From Deltaproteobacteria bacterium (GTDB taxonomy: Bacteria; Desulfobacterota; Desulfobacteria; Desulfobacterales; Desulfatirhabdiaceae), in contig JACRBZ010000010.1 in assembly GCA_016219185.1 (NCBI GenBank), positions 124,001 through 188,000 on the forward strand: a stretch of 64,000 nucleotides of DNA, in the 5' to 3' direction. The translations under genes and the position numbers were made by a program. Every line of letters begins with the position of its first letter. The first letter of the stretch is position 1. A model generated the notes under the pieces. That model was not told the origin of the DNA. It was given only the letters and a program-made list of their open reading frames with translations, and did no database searches. Below are positions 1-8,115 of this stretch, piece after piece.

Positions 1-630
1 TAAGTGTTCCCGAAATGCAATCTCCTGAATCATTGTCAGAACTTCCCGCTGCTTGTTCAAGCCCAGCTTTAAGCATCCAAAGAGCGTTGACAGACCGATT
101 CCGCTGGATTTTTCCATTTGCCCCAGCTCAAGGGCCATGGCCATAGAAAGAATATTCGAAAGCACTCCTTCCTGAATTTCCGGAGCAAGGCCGGATAATT
201 GCCGAAGCTTACGAATCGCTGCGTAGTTGTCCGGCAGCCCCAGCACCCCTGCTGCCTGGCAAAGAGCATCGGGGTCGGGATAAACCCCGGACAGCAAGAC
301 CAGCGCACGGGACGTTTCAATCAGATTCAACGGACGCTGCAGCGAATTCTCGGCTATCGCCAATTGGACGCAGGTCGATTTGTCCATCTCCGGCGAAAGC
401 AGCCTGGCGGAAATTTCGGAAACGCCCAGCGATTTGCAGGCAGCAATTCTTCTGAATCCGCAGACAACCTCATAGCCCGAATCGGCAGATAGAAGGATCG
501 GGGAATGCATCACACCCAGCCGGGCTATGGAGGCGGCAAGTTTTCCAATGGAAGCTTCGGTCGTAATCTGGAAGGTTTTATCTTCCAGACGAATCCGCTC
601 TATCAATACGGTCTTCTCAGTTGACGGCAT
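1..630 (-). CDS. ParB N-terminal-domain protein, 3' end outside the window
   Basis: An open frame on the minus strand starts at ATG 630-628 and stays open for all 210 codons to the left edge, so the C-terminus is missing. The first 110 or so residues resemble a ParB/Srx-type domain: an N-terminal strand, a helix rich in Ala and Ile, then GFRRIAA at residues 58-64. The last motif corresponds to the GxRRxxA nucleotide-binding motif of the ParB N-terminal domain. The helical part after it fits the ParB helix-turn-helix region. The start overlaps the 3' end of purC by 14 bp, so translation is probably coupled. This is not the parA-parB context of the chromosomal partition genes, so a partition role is not supported. 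It could be a ParB-like regulator or nuclease. The domain call is fairly safe; the function is unknown. Confidence 0.7.
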   Translation of the reverse strand, partial: MPSTEKTVLIERIRLEDKTFQITTEASIGKLAASIARLGVMHSPILLSADSGYEVVCGFRRIAACKSLGVSEISARLLSPEMDKSTCVQLAIAENSLQRPLNLIETSRALVLLSGVYPDPDALCQAAGVLGLPDNYAAIRKLRQLSGLAPEIQEGVLSNILSMAMALELGQMEKSSGIGLSTLFGCLKLGLNKQREVLTMIQEIAFREHL

Positions 631-1516
631 AATTTGGACCTGCGAGAAGCTGAAGAGCTTCCAGATATTTTTTTCGAGTGCCTTCTATCACATGATCCGG
701 AAGCCTTGGTGCCGGCGGTTTCTGATTCCACTGAATGGACAGGAGATAATCCCGGACAAATTGTTTATCAAAGCTTTCCTGAGATCCCCCGGGTCTATAG
801 GATGCCTTGGGCCAGAATCGGGATGAATCCGGGGTAAGGACTTCGTCAATCAAAACCAGTTCATCTCCCAGCAGACCAAACTCAAACTTGGTATCGGCGA
901 TGATAATGCCCTTGCTGTCGGCAAGTTCAACCCCTTTTTGGTAAATGGCCAGACTCAAGGCCTTCACCTGATCCGCAAGGGATTTGCCGATCAACTTTGC
1001 GGCCTGATCAAAATCGATATTCTCATCATGCAGCCCGATTTCGGCCTTGGTGGATGGCGTAAAAAGAGGCTCGGGAAGCCTGTCGGATTCCGTCAGCCCA
1101 TCCGGAAGACGAATCCCGCAAAGGGTTCGGTTCTGCTGATAGGATTTCCATCCGGACCCGGACAAATAGCCCCTGACCACGCACTCGACCGGCAGCGGAG
1201 ACGCTTTTTTTACCAGCATGCTCCTTCCCCGAAGTGCGTCCGCATAAGGTTTACAGGCTTTTGGATACGCATCCACATTGCTGGTGATAACATGATTGGG
1301 AACCAGATCCTTCATTACATCAAACCAGAACAGGGATATCTGGGTTAAAACTTTTCCCTTGTCCGGAACCGGGTCCGGCATGACAACATCAAAAGCCGAT
1401 ATTCGGTCCGTGGCAATCATCAGCAGGCTATCCCCGAGATCGTAAATATCCCGGACCTTTCCCCGTTGTCGTAGCGTTAATCCGGCAAAATTGGTCTCTG
1501 TTACAGAAGTTTTCAT
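617..1516 (-). CDS. purC: Phosphoribosylaminoimidazole-succinocarboxamide synthase
   Basis: This 299-residue protein joins aspartate to CAIR in an ATP-dependent step to make SAICAR, in cytoplasmic de novo purine synthesis. The N-terminus carries the family signature [11 protein letters not shown] (residues 19-29), followed by [20 protein letters not shown]. The middle has [14 protein letters not shown], and the C-terminal part has the [14 protein letters not shown] motif. The length matches the long form of the family (about 290-300 residues). The start is preceded by a purine-rich stretch (AAGGGTATGGG). Its stop overlaps the start of the ParB-domain gene. No other purine gene is visible in the window. 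Confidence 0.95.
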   Translation of the reverse strand: MKTSVTETNFAGLTLRQRGKVRDIYDLGDSLLMIATDRISAFDVVMPDPVPDKGKVLTQISLFWFDVMKDLVPNHVITSNVDAYPKACKPYADALRGRSMLVKKASPLPVECVVRGYLSGSGWKSYQQNRTLCGIRLPDGLTESDRLPEPLFTPSTKAEIGLHDENIDFDQAAKLIGKSLADQVKALSLAIYQKGVELADSKGIIIADTKFEFGLLGDELVLIDEVLTPDSSRFWPKASYRPGGSQESFDKQFVRDYLLSIQWNQKPPAPRLPDHVIEGTRKKYLEALQLLAGPNYAVN

Positions 1517-1546
1517 AATCCCATACCCTTATAATAAACAGTCACA

Positions 1547-1563
1547 TGACCTTTTTCAGGTCA
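1547..1563. promoter_or_regulatory. Inverted repeat upstream of purC, possible operator
   Basis: TGACCT (1547-1552) and AGGTCA (1558-1563) form a perfect 6-bp inverted repeat with a 5-nt centre, 31 bp upstream of the purC start. On the minus strand a TATTAT/TATAAG -10-like segment lies between the repeat and purC, so the repeat is well placed for an operator or the upstream part of a promoter. No regulator can be named from sequence. Confidence 0.3.
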
Positions 1564-1698
1564 CTATAAATCATCCAAAACGTTCATGGGAACCGGGAGC
1601 CAGCAACAACACAGTTTCCGCAGGCTCCTGATGTTTCAAAACTATATATCAATATGATGTCATTTTCCATATGAATTTTAAAGATGTCCTCGACCCGA

Positions 1699-2550
1699 TC
1701 ATTCCGAAACCGCTATTTTTTCTGTTGTGGCTTTCCCGCCGGACAGCTTGACAAGGATAAAATGGTAAGAAGGATCCCCGAAGTATAAACGGGTCAGAGG
1801 AGCTCCGGCGCCGCCGGTGATGATGTGGCGCGTTCCGGAAATCGTATCTTCATCGTAAAGATGGTAATGCCCGTAAAATACGCCGGCCGCGTTCCGGCCG
1901 GAAAGCGTCTGTAAAAACGCATCGGCACCATTTGTAAACGTGTGGCTGTCTATCCATTTATGGGTTTGCGGCGGAATGTGCATGAGAACAAATTTCAGGG
2001 ATTTCTCCGCCCTCAACTGAGTTTTCAGGTAATCAATCTGGTTTGATGCCAGAGAATACCCGGAATTATCCAGAATAATGAATCTGGCATTGATTCCGGG
2101 AAGATCCAGGACATAGTCGAGTGGGCCGATCAACTCCTGAAACAGCACTTTTCCCTTATCACTCTTATCCCGATTCGTCAGTTCGTGATTACCTGCAGCG
2201 ACAAAAACAGGCATATCCGGGAGGGTTTGCCGAAGAATCGCCAGAAAATGCTGAAACTGTTCTTCGCTTCCGGTGGATACGGCATCACCCGTGTGCAGAA
2301 TAAAAAGCGGATGGTCACGTGCCGCAGCCAGCAGGCATTTTATAAAGATTTCATCGTTGCCTCGGTTGTCTCCCATGACCACAAAAGTATAAGGTTCTTT
2401 TTGAATCCCGGCCAGCCTGGATTCCAGTTTCTGCAGGGACTGCTCATAAAGCGTGGCGGATTGAGCGCCCCCGCAAACCAGGAACAGAATCAGTACCCAT
2501 CCCAAACTGTAGAGACAATATCGCTTTCCATATCCCGATCGCCGATACAT
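1699..2550 (-). CDS. Exported calcineurin-like metallophosphoesterase
   Basis: A protein of about 283 residues with a basic N-terminus and a hydrophobic stretch (about residues 12-33) ending near a signal-peptidase-like site, so it is probably periplasmic or lipid-anchored (a Cys lies near the end of the stretch). The metal-binding motifs of the calcineurin-like phosphoesterase family are in order: GDNRG (about 60-64), HTGDAV, AAGNHE, a conserved His in VLMHIPPQ, and GHYHLYD. Substrate is unknown; the family hydrolyses phosphomonoesters or diesters. Two adjacent ATGs occur at 2553 and 2550. The strong ribosome site AAAGGAGG is better spaced for the second, so I use 2550. The gene is divergent from the ilv operon and stands alone. 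Confidence 0.8.
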   Translation of the reverse strand: MYRRSGYGKRYCLYSLGWVLILFLVCGGAQSATLYEQSLQKLESRLAGIQKEPYTFVVMGDNRGNDEIFIKCLLAAARDHPLFILHTGDAVSTGSEEQFQHFLAILRQTLPDMPVFVAAGNHELTNRDKSDKGKVLFQELIGPLDYVLDLPGINARFIILDNSGYSLASNQIDYLKTQLRAEKSLKFVLMHIPPQTHKWIDSHTFTNGADAFLQTLSGRNAAGVFYGHYHLYDEDTISGTRHIITGGAGAPLTRLYFGDPSYHFILVKLSGGKATTEKIAVSE

Positions 2551-2644
2551 CATTCACCTCCTTTATCTGATGACTGCGTTACAGAAAATTTCATTTTGAT
2601 CCAATTATCATCACTGCCCCCGGCTTTACGCTGAAAAAAACTTC

Positions 2645-2674
2645 TTGACAAGAGGATATTGTTGCTGATATTCA
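2645..2674 (+). promoter_or_regulatory. Predicted sigma70 promoter of the ilv-leu operon
   Basis: A perfect -35 hexamer TTGACA lies at 2645-2650. At 16-18 bp downstream are weaker -10 candidates (GATATT at 2667 or TATTCA at 2669). Transcription would begin about 25-30 bp before the leader-peptide ATG at 2705, which is the right position for an attenuated operon. Confidence 0.55.
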
Positions 2675-2704
2675 ACTTTCAAATAATCAAAAATTAAAAT
2701 TATT

Positions 2705-2788
2705 ATGATATCTGTCGCCATCATCGTCCTTATTAGCCTTATTCTCGTCCTCGTAGGGATTATCCTCCCCTACGAGGCGCCGGGTTGA
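2705..2788 (+). CDS. Branched-chain amino-acid operon leader peptide
   Basis: A 27-codon frame, ATG 2705 to TGA 2786-2788, too short for ordinary gene finders. Sixteen of its 27 residues are branched: 7 Ile, 4 Val and 5 Leu. They lie almost uninterrupted between residues 6 and 21, for example IIVLISLILVLVGIIL at 6-21. This composition is that of the ilv leader peptides of enteric bacteria, where ribosome stalling at Ile/Val/Leu codons controls termination. The reading frame runs through the first arm of the regulatory RNA and stops inside the antiterminator arm. No Shine-Dalgarno sequence is obvious before the ATG (the upstream bases are almost all A and T), which is the weak point of the call. 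It directly precedes the terminator hairpin and ilvD. Confidence 0.85.
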   Translation: MISVAIIVLISLILVLVGIILPYEAPG

Positions 2789-2839
2789 TAATGGCCTGAT
2801 TTTTTCATAATTTTAAATTAAAAAATCCGTTATCAGCCC
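2718..2839 (+). promoter_or_regulatory. ilv attenuator: protector and antiterminator pairings
   Basis: Segment 2782-2794 can pair with 2827-2839 over 13 bp (11 Watson-Crick and 2 G-U), which would destroy the terminator's 5' arm: an antiterminator. The same segment 2782-2794 can instead pair with 2718-2730, inside the Ile/Val codon run, with 11 of 13 positions pairing: a protector. Nested between them is a perfect 10-bp hairpin, 2749-2758 with 2768-2777. A ribosome stalled on Ile/Val/Leu codons would mask 2718-2730 and favour the antiterminator. A ribosome reaching the stop codon would cover the antiterminator arm and favour termination. Pairings were read by eye, not folded by program. Confidence 0.75.
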
Positions 2840-2866
2840 TAAAAAGCTGATAACGGATTTTTTTTT
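2821..2866 (+). terminator. Intrinsic terminator of the ilv attenuator
   Basis: Arms 2821-2837 and 2846-2863 form an almost perfect hairpin (core ATCCGTTATCAGC against GCTGATAACGGAT) with an 8-nt loop, followed by a run of T to 2866. It lies only 29 bp before the ilvD start and downstream of the leader peptide, so it must be read through for operon expression. Confidence 0.85.
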
Positions 2867-2895
2867 GCTCAAAACCCATTTTCATAAGGAACCCC

Positions 2896-4569
2896 ATGAA
2901 AAGCAATATCGTTAAAAATGGCACCGAAAGATCTCCCCAACGGTCCCTCTTCAAGGCCATGGGATACACGGACACCGAAATTCGCAGGCCGCTTATCGGC
3001 ATTGCCAATGCCGCCAACGACATCATCCCCGGCCACATTCATCTGAATACCATCATGGAAGCGGTTAAAGCCGGCATCTACATGGCAGGCGGAACGCCCG
3101 TTGAATTCGGCGTCATCGGTGTTTGCGACGGTATTGCCATGAACCACGTCGGCATGAAATATTCTCTGGCAAGCCGGGAGTTGATCGCCGATTCCGTGGA
3201 AATCATGGCCACGGCCCATGCCTTTGACGCCCTGGTGATGATCAGCAGTTGCGATAAGATCGTTCCCGGAATGCTGATGGCCGCAGCCCGGCTTGATATT
3301 CCGGCCATTTTCATCTGCGGCGGCCCCATGCTTGCGGGAATTCATCCGGAAAGCCACTCCACCCCTAAAAAAATCGATCTCATTTCGGTCTTTGAATCGG
3401 TCGGCGCTGTAAAATCCGGAAAAATGACCGAAGATGAACTGTCCTTGATCGAAGATGCGGCCTGTCCCACCTGCGGTTCCTGCGCCGGCATGTTTACGGC
3501 AAATTCCATGAACTGCCTGACGGAAGCCATCGGCATGGGGCTTCCGGGAAATGGAACCATTCCCGCTGTCATGTCCGCCCGAATTCGTCTGGCCAAGGAA
3601 ACCGGAATGAAGATCGTGGAACTTCTGGAAAAAGGCATCACCCCTGCCAAAATCCTGACAAAGGAAGCTTTCCGGAACGCCCTCACGGTGGATATGGCGC
3701 TTGGCTGCTCAACCAATACCGTGCTGCATCTGGCAGCCATTGCCCGGGAAGCCGGGGTGGAGTTTGATCTGAATCTGATCAACCGCATCAGCCAGTCAAC
3801 GCCCCATTTATGTTCTCTGAGCCCCGGTGGAAATCACCATGTTGAAGACCTGCACCGTGCTGGCGGCATACCGGCCGTGATGCATGAACTCTCCCGCACC
3901 GGGCTGATAAACGGCGATTGCCTGACCGTAACCGGCAAGACCGCGGGAGAAACTTTCAGCCGCGCTGCAATTTTAAATGCCGACGTCATCCGCACCATGG
4001 ATCGCCCGTACCACAAACAAGGCGGTCTGGCGGTTCTTTTCGGAAATCTGGCCCCGGATGGCTGCGTGGTCAAGCAGTCTGCAGTGCGAGACGAAATGCT
4101 CAAGCACCAGGGCCCGGCCCGCGTGTTCGATTCGGAAACCAGCGCCTGCCAGGCCATTTTGTCGGGCCACATCCAGAAAGGCGATGTTGTCGTCATCCGT
4201 TACGAAGGCCCAAAAGGCGGACCCGGAATGCAGGAAATGCTGTCCCCGACTTCCGCCATTGCCGGCATGGGACTGGACGCCTATGTTGCATTGATCACGG
4301 ACGGCAGATTTTCGGGCGGAACCCGCGGGGCCGCCATCGGCCACATTTCACCGGAGGCGGCTTCGGGAGGCCCCATTGCCGTCGTTTGCGAAGGCGACAT
4401 GATTTCCATAGACATTCCCGAAAAAACCATCACCCTGAATGTGGCGGATACCGTTATTCAGGACCGGCTTTCCGCCTGGAAGCCGCCCGAGCCCAAAATC
4501 ACTTCCGGATATCTGGCAAGATATTCGCGAAATGTGTCGTCCGCCAGCACAGGCGCGGTTGTGAAATAG
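2896..4569 (+). CDS. ilvD: Dihydroxy-acid dehydratase
   Basis: This 557-residue enzyme dehydrates 2,3-dihydroxy-isovalerate and 2,3-dihydroxy-3-methylvalerate to the keto acids in valine and isoleucine synthesis. The length is typical. Family features are present: the iron-sulfur cysteines in [18 protein letters not shown] and [20 protein letters not shown] (about residues 188-208), the [12 protein letters not shown] segment, and the C-terminal [16 protein letters not shown] motif. The cluster is probably [2Fe-2S] or the oxygen-labile [4Fe-4S] form; sequence reading alone does not decide. It is the first structural gene behind the attenuator, and its stop is 8 bp before ilvB. Confidence 0.97.
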   Translation: MKSNIVKNGTERSPQRSLFKAMGYTDTEIRRPLIGIANAANDIIPGHIHLNTIMEAVKAGIYMAGGTPVEFGVIGVCDGIAMNHVGMKYSLASRELIADSVEIMATAHAFDALVMISSCDKIVPGMLMAAARLDIPAIFICGGPMLAGIHPESHSTPKKIDLISVFESVGAVKSGKMTEDELSLIEDAACPTCGSCAGMFTANSMNCLTEAIGMGLPGNGTIPAVMSARIRLAKETGMKIVELLEKGITPAKILTKEAFRNALTVDMALGCSTNTVLHLAAIAREAGVEFDLNLINRISQSTPHLCSLSPGGNHHVEDLHRAGGIPAVMHELSRTGLINGDCLTVTGKTAGETFSRAAILNADVIRTMDRPYHKQGGLAVLFGNLAPDGCVVKQSAVRDEMLKHQGPARVFDSETSACQAILSGHIQKGDVVVIRYEGPKGGPGMQEMLSPTSAIAGMGLDAYVALITDGRFSGGTRGAAIGHISPEAASGGPIAVVCEGDMISIDIPEKTITLNVADTVIQDRLSAWKPPEPKITSGYLARYSRNVSSASTGAVVK

Positions 4570-4577
4570 GAGCAAAT

Positions 4578-6278
4578 ATGAAACCGATCGAAAACACCTT
4601 GACCGGGGCCCAGATCCTGATGACAATTCTTCAGGAAGAAGGCGTGGACACCCTCTTCGGTTTTCCCGGAGGCGCTGTCATCGATATCTATGACGAACTG
4701 GCCAGAACGCCCATCCGGCATATCCTGGTCCGGCACGAACAAGGCGCGGTTCACGCCGCGGACGGATATGCCCGGGCAAGCGGAAAAGTGGGAGTCTGCC
4801 TGGTGACTTCCGGCCCCGGAGCCACCAATACCGTAACCGGCATTGCCTCCGCCTATATGGATTCCATCCCTCTGGTGATCATTACCGGACAGGTCCCGAC
4901 GCATCTGATCGGAAATGACGCGTTTCAGGAAGTGGATATCGTCGGCATCACCCGGCCCTGCACCAAGCACAATTACCTGGTGAAGCGGATCGAGGATCTG
5001 GGGAAAATCCTCAAGGAAGCCTTCTATATCGCCCGATCCGGCAGGCCAGGCCCGGTATTGGTGGATATTCCCAAAGACGTGGCCAAAAACCGGGTTGCGT
5101 ACACGCCGATAGAACCGATTCGGCTGAAATCCTACAACCCGACTTACCGGCCCAACATGTGGCAACTGGAAAAAGTGATCAGCCTGATTCGGGAAGCCCG
5201 GCGTCCGATGATATTTGCCGGCGGCGGCGTCATCCTGTCAAAAGGATCACAGGAGCTTACGGCCTTTGCCCGCAAAACCCGGATGCCGGTGACCACATCG
5301 CTCATGGGTTTGGGCGCGTTTCCCGGAACAGATCCCCTCTGCCTGGGCATGATCGGAATGCACGGAACCTACCGGGCCAACATGGCCACCGGCGCCTGCG
5401 ACCTTCTGATTGCGGTCGGGGTCCGATTTGACGACCGGGTTACAGGCAGGACCGATGCATTTGCGGCTCAGGCAAAAATTGTCCACATCGACATCGATCC
5501 GACATCAATCCGAAAAAACGTCCAGGTATCGATTCCGCTGGTCGGCGATTGCCGGATCACGCTGTCCGAGTTGAACCGGTTGATCGAAGCCATTGATTTT
5601 GGCGATTTGACGGAACAACGGCGCTGCTGGCTGGATCAAATCGATCAGTGGAAGCAGGCCGGTGCCCTGGATTATGATCAGACCACCGTGATCAAACCCC
5701 AGTACGTGGTTGAAACGCTATACCGCTTGACAAAGGGCCAGGCCATCATCACCACCGAAGTGGGGCAGAATCAGATGTGGGCCGCCCAGTATTATCACTT
5801 TGACCACCCGGATCATTTCATCACCTCGGGCGGCCTGGGCGTCATGGGCTTCGGCCTTCCCGCGGCCATCGGCGCACAGGTGGCAAAACCGGGAAAACTG
5901 GTGGTGGATATTGCCGGAGACGGCAGCATTCAGATGAATATTCAGGAAATGGCAACCGCAATTCAGTATGGCCTTCCGGTAAAAGTAGTGATTCTGAACA
6001 ACAGGTATCTGGGCATGGTCAGGCAGTGGCAGGAATTGTTTTACGACAAGCGCTATGCTTGCACCAACATGGAGCATGCCCCGGATTTTGTAAAACTGGC
6101 CGAAGCTTACGGCGCCCTGGGCTTGAGGGCGACCACCCCTGATCAGGTTGAATCGGTGCTGACGCAGGGTCTGTCCTCACCTCAGGCAGCCATCATGGAT
6201 TTCTGGGTGGATCGGGAAGAATGCGTGTATCCGATGGTTCCGGCCGGAGCGACTCTCACCGAAATGCTGCTGATATAA
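4578..6278 (+). CDS. ilvB: Acetolactate synthase large subunit
   Basis: A 566-residue thiamine-diphosphate enzyme that condenses pyruvate with pyruvate or 2-oxobutyrate. The frame is open far upstream, but that extension overlaps ilvD and has no family similarity. The ATG at 4578 follows AGGAG with good spacing and begins the conserved N-terminus (LTGAQILMTILQEEGVDTLF). The catalytic Glu lies in VRHEQGAVHAADGYARASG. The ThDP/Mg motif is GDGSIQMN with the Asn about 27 residues later (ILNNRYLGMVRQWQ). The central FAD-binding-type domain is present. It is followed by the regulatory subunit ilvN after 85 bp. Confidence 0.96.
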   Translation: MKPIENTLTGAQILMTILQEEGVDTLFGFPGGAVIDIYDELARTPIRHILVRHEQGAVHAADGYARASGKVGVCLVTSGPGATNTVTGIASAYMDSIPLVIITGQVPTHLIGNDAFQEVDIVGITRPCTKHNYLVKRIEDLGKILKEAFYIARSGRPGPVLVDIPKDVAKNRVAYTPIEPIRLKSYNPTYRPNMWQLEKVISLIREARRPMIFAGGGVILSKGSQELTAFARKTRMPVTTSLMGLGAFPGTDPLCLGMIGMHGTYRANMATGACDLLIAVGVRFDDRVTGRTDAFAAQAKIVHIDIDPTSIRKNVQVSIPLVGDCRITLSELNRLIEAIDFGDLTEQRRCWLDQIDQWKQAGALDYDQTTVIKPQYVVETLYRLTKGQAIITTEVGQNQMWAAQYYHFDHPDHFITSGGLGVMGFGLPAAIGAQVAKPGKLVVDIAGDGSIQMNIQEMATAIQYGLPVKVVILNNRYLGMVRQWQELFYDKRYACTNMEHAPDFVKLAEAYGALGLRATTPDQVESVLTQGLSSPQAAIMDFWVDREECVYPMVPAGATLTEMLLI

Positions 6279-6363
6279 CATCGTAAAGAGCCGAAGTGCT
6301 GAAAAATGAAAGAGCCGACTTTCCAAACTTCTGCTCTTTCTGCATGAATGGAGGATTTACAAC

Positions 6364-6852
6364 GTGACGGAAGCAAAACATGTCATCACCATGCTGGTGG
6401 ATAACCAGCCCGGCGTCCTGGCCCGGGTTGTCGGACTTTTTGGCGGCAGAGGCTTTAACATCGAAAGCCTCTGCGTGGCTGAAACCACCAACCCGGAAAT
6501 ATCCCGGATCACCCTGGTCACCCGCGCCGACCCCCTGGTGATGGAACAGATTCAAAAACAGCTCAGAAAACTGATCAATGTCATCAAGGTTCGGGACATG
6601 GACAAATCCAAGGCCGTGCAGCGGGAAATGGCGCTGATCTGCGTCAATGCCAAACCCGAACACCGGGCTGAAGTCCTGAGGATCGTGGATATTTTCCGAT
6701 GCAAGGTCGTGGATACGGGCATCGAGCATTATATCCTCGAGGTCACCGGCGACGAAGGCAAACTTGCCGCAATCATCAATCTGCTGAAGCCCATCGGCAT
6801 CAAGAAAATCGCCCGGACCGGTATCGTTGCGCTGTTCAGGGAACCGAAATAG
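6364..6852 (+). CDS. ilvN: Acetolactate synthase small (regulatory) subunit
   Basis: A 162-residue subunit that activates the large subunit and confers feedback inhibition by valine or related amino acids. It starts with an ACT domain (HVITMLVDNQPGVLARVVGLFGGRGFNIESL, given here only as the region 5-35), followed by the C-terminal ALS_ss_C domain (about 85-160, MALICVNAKPEHRAEVLRI). The start is GTG at 6364, chosen because GGAGG at 6350-6354 is correctly spaced and the N-terminus matches the family. The length is typical. Confidence 0.95.
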   Translation: MTEAKHVITMLVDNQPGVLARVVGLFGGRGFNIESLCVAETTNPEISRITLVTRADPLVMEQIQKQLRKLINVIKVRDMDKSKAVQREMALICVNAKPEHRAEVLRIVDIFRCKVVDTGIEHYILEVTGDEGKLAAIINLLKPIGIKKIARTGIVALFREPK

Positions 6853-6959
6853 ACAGCAGGCCAAAAAATCGGGAAGTTAAGAAAAAGCATGAGCATTATC
6901 TCAGCCTTACACTATCACCCATTTTCATATCATTCATATAATAAGGAGATGTAAATCAA

Positions 6960-8012
6960 ATGGCACAAATCAATTTTGGCGGCGTCATGGAAGAAGTGAT
7001 CACCGCTTCGGAATTTACCCTGGAACAGGCAAAAGCGGTACTGAAGAATGAAATCATTGCCATTCTGGGATACGGCGTTCAGGGACCCGGCCAGGCCCTG
7101 AACATGAAGGATAACGGATTTCAGGTCATTGTCGGTCAGCGGGAAGGCGGCAATTCCTGGGACAGGGCCGTTGCCGACGGCTTTGTGCCCGGAAAGACGC
7201 TCTTTCCCCTGGAAGCAGCCGCCCAAAAAGCAACGATTGTCCAGTATCTGCTTTCCGACGCCGGCCAGATGACGGCATGGCCGAAGATCAAACCCTGCCT
7301 GAATCCCGGAGACGCCCTGTATTTTTCCCACGGGTTCGGCATTGTCTTCAGCGATCAGACCGGCATTACGCCCCCGGACTTTGTGGATGTGATTCTGGCG
7401 GCACCAAAGGGATCCGGCAGAACGGTCCGAACCAATTTTCTGGCCGGAAGCGGCATCAACTCCAGCTTTGCCGTGCATCAGGACTATACGGGAAAAGCCA
7501 GGGAACGCGCCATTGCTCTTGGCATTGCCATTGGGTCCGGCTATCTGTTCCCCACCACATTTGAAAAAGAAGTTCACAGCGACCTGACCGGAGAGCGCGG
7601 GGTTCTCATGGGATGTCTGGCAGGAGTCATGGAGGCCCAGTACACCCTGCTTCGCAAACACGGCCACAGCCCCAGCGAAGCCTTTAATGAAACCGTTGAG
7701 GAACTCACCCAGAGTCTGATCCGCCTGGTTGCCGAGAACGGTATGGACTGGATGTTCGCCAATTGCAGCACCACGGCCCAGAGGGGAGCACTGGACTGGT
7801 CGCCACGCTTCAGGGATGCGGTTAAGCCGGTTTTTGACGAGCTTTATGAAAGCGTGGTATCCGGAGAAGAAACCCGCAGAACTCTGGAGAGAAACAGCGC
7901 CCCGGATTACCGCGAAAAACTCCACGAGGAACTTGAAACCATTCGCTTGTCTGAAATGTGGCAGGCAGGCGCCGCGGTCCGATCATTGCGACCGGAAAAC
8001 CGGAAGCCGTGA
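6960..8012 (+). CDS. ilvC: Ketol-acid reductoisomerase
   Basis: A 350-residue NADPH-dependent enzyme that isomerises and reduces acetolactate and acetohydroxybutyrate. The N-terminal Rossmann motif is GYGVQGPGQALNMKDNG (about 39-55). The C-terminal knotted domain carries metal ligands in the region SDLTGERGVLMGCLAGVMEAQY and the ETVEELTQSL segment. The size corresponds to the class I (short) enzyme. AAGGAGAT precedes the ATG with suitable spacing. It is separated from cimA by about 100 bp containing a long-loop hairpin. Confidence 0.95.
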   Translation: MAQINFGGVMEEVITASEFTLEQAKAVLKNEIIAILGYGVQGPGQALNMKDNGFQVIVGQREGGNSWDRAVADGFVPGKTLFPLEAAAQKATIVQYLLSDAGQMTAWPKIKPCLNPGDALYFSHGFGIVFSDQTGITPPDFVDVILAAPKGSGRTVRTNFLAGSGINSSFAVHQDYTGKARERAIALGIAIGSGYLFPTTFEKEVHSDLTGERGVLMGCLAGVMEAQYTLLRKHGHSPSEAFNETVEELTQSLIRLVAENGMDWMFANCSTTAQRGALDWSPRFRDAVKPVFDELYESVVSGEETRRTLERNSAPDYREKLHEELETIRLSEMWQAGAAVRSLRPENRKP

Positions 8013-8024
8013 TATGAAGGTGTT

Positions 8025-8087
8025 CAGGCTGAAGGATGGAAGAAGTTTTTTAAATCCATAATCGCCTTCAACCTTCAGCCTGTTTTT
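8025..8087 (+). terminator. Hairpin with T run between ilvC and cimA
   Basis: CAGGCTGAAGG (8025-8035) and CCTTCAGCCTG (8072-8082) are a perfect 11-bp inverted repeat followed by TTTTT. The loop is long (36 nt), so it may be a weak or conditional terminator, a processing site, or a decayed repeat. It would reduce cimA-leuA expression relative to ilvDBNC. Confidence 0.45.
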
Positions 8088-8115
8088 ACGAGCAGCGTTA
8101 CAAGGATATTTCCAT

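Noticed and set aside
3918-4577. Upstream extension of the ilvB frame
   Set aside because: It overlaps ilvD in another frame and has no family similarity; the ATG at 4578 has a ribosome site and begins the conserved N-terminus.
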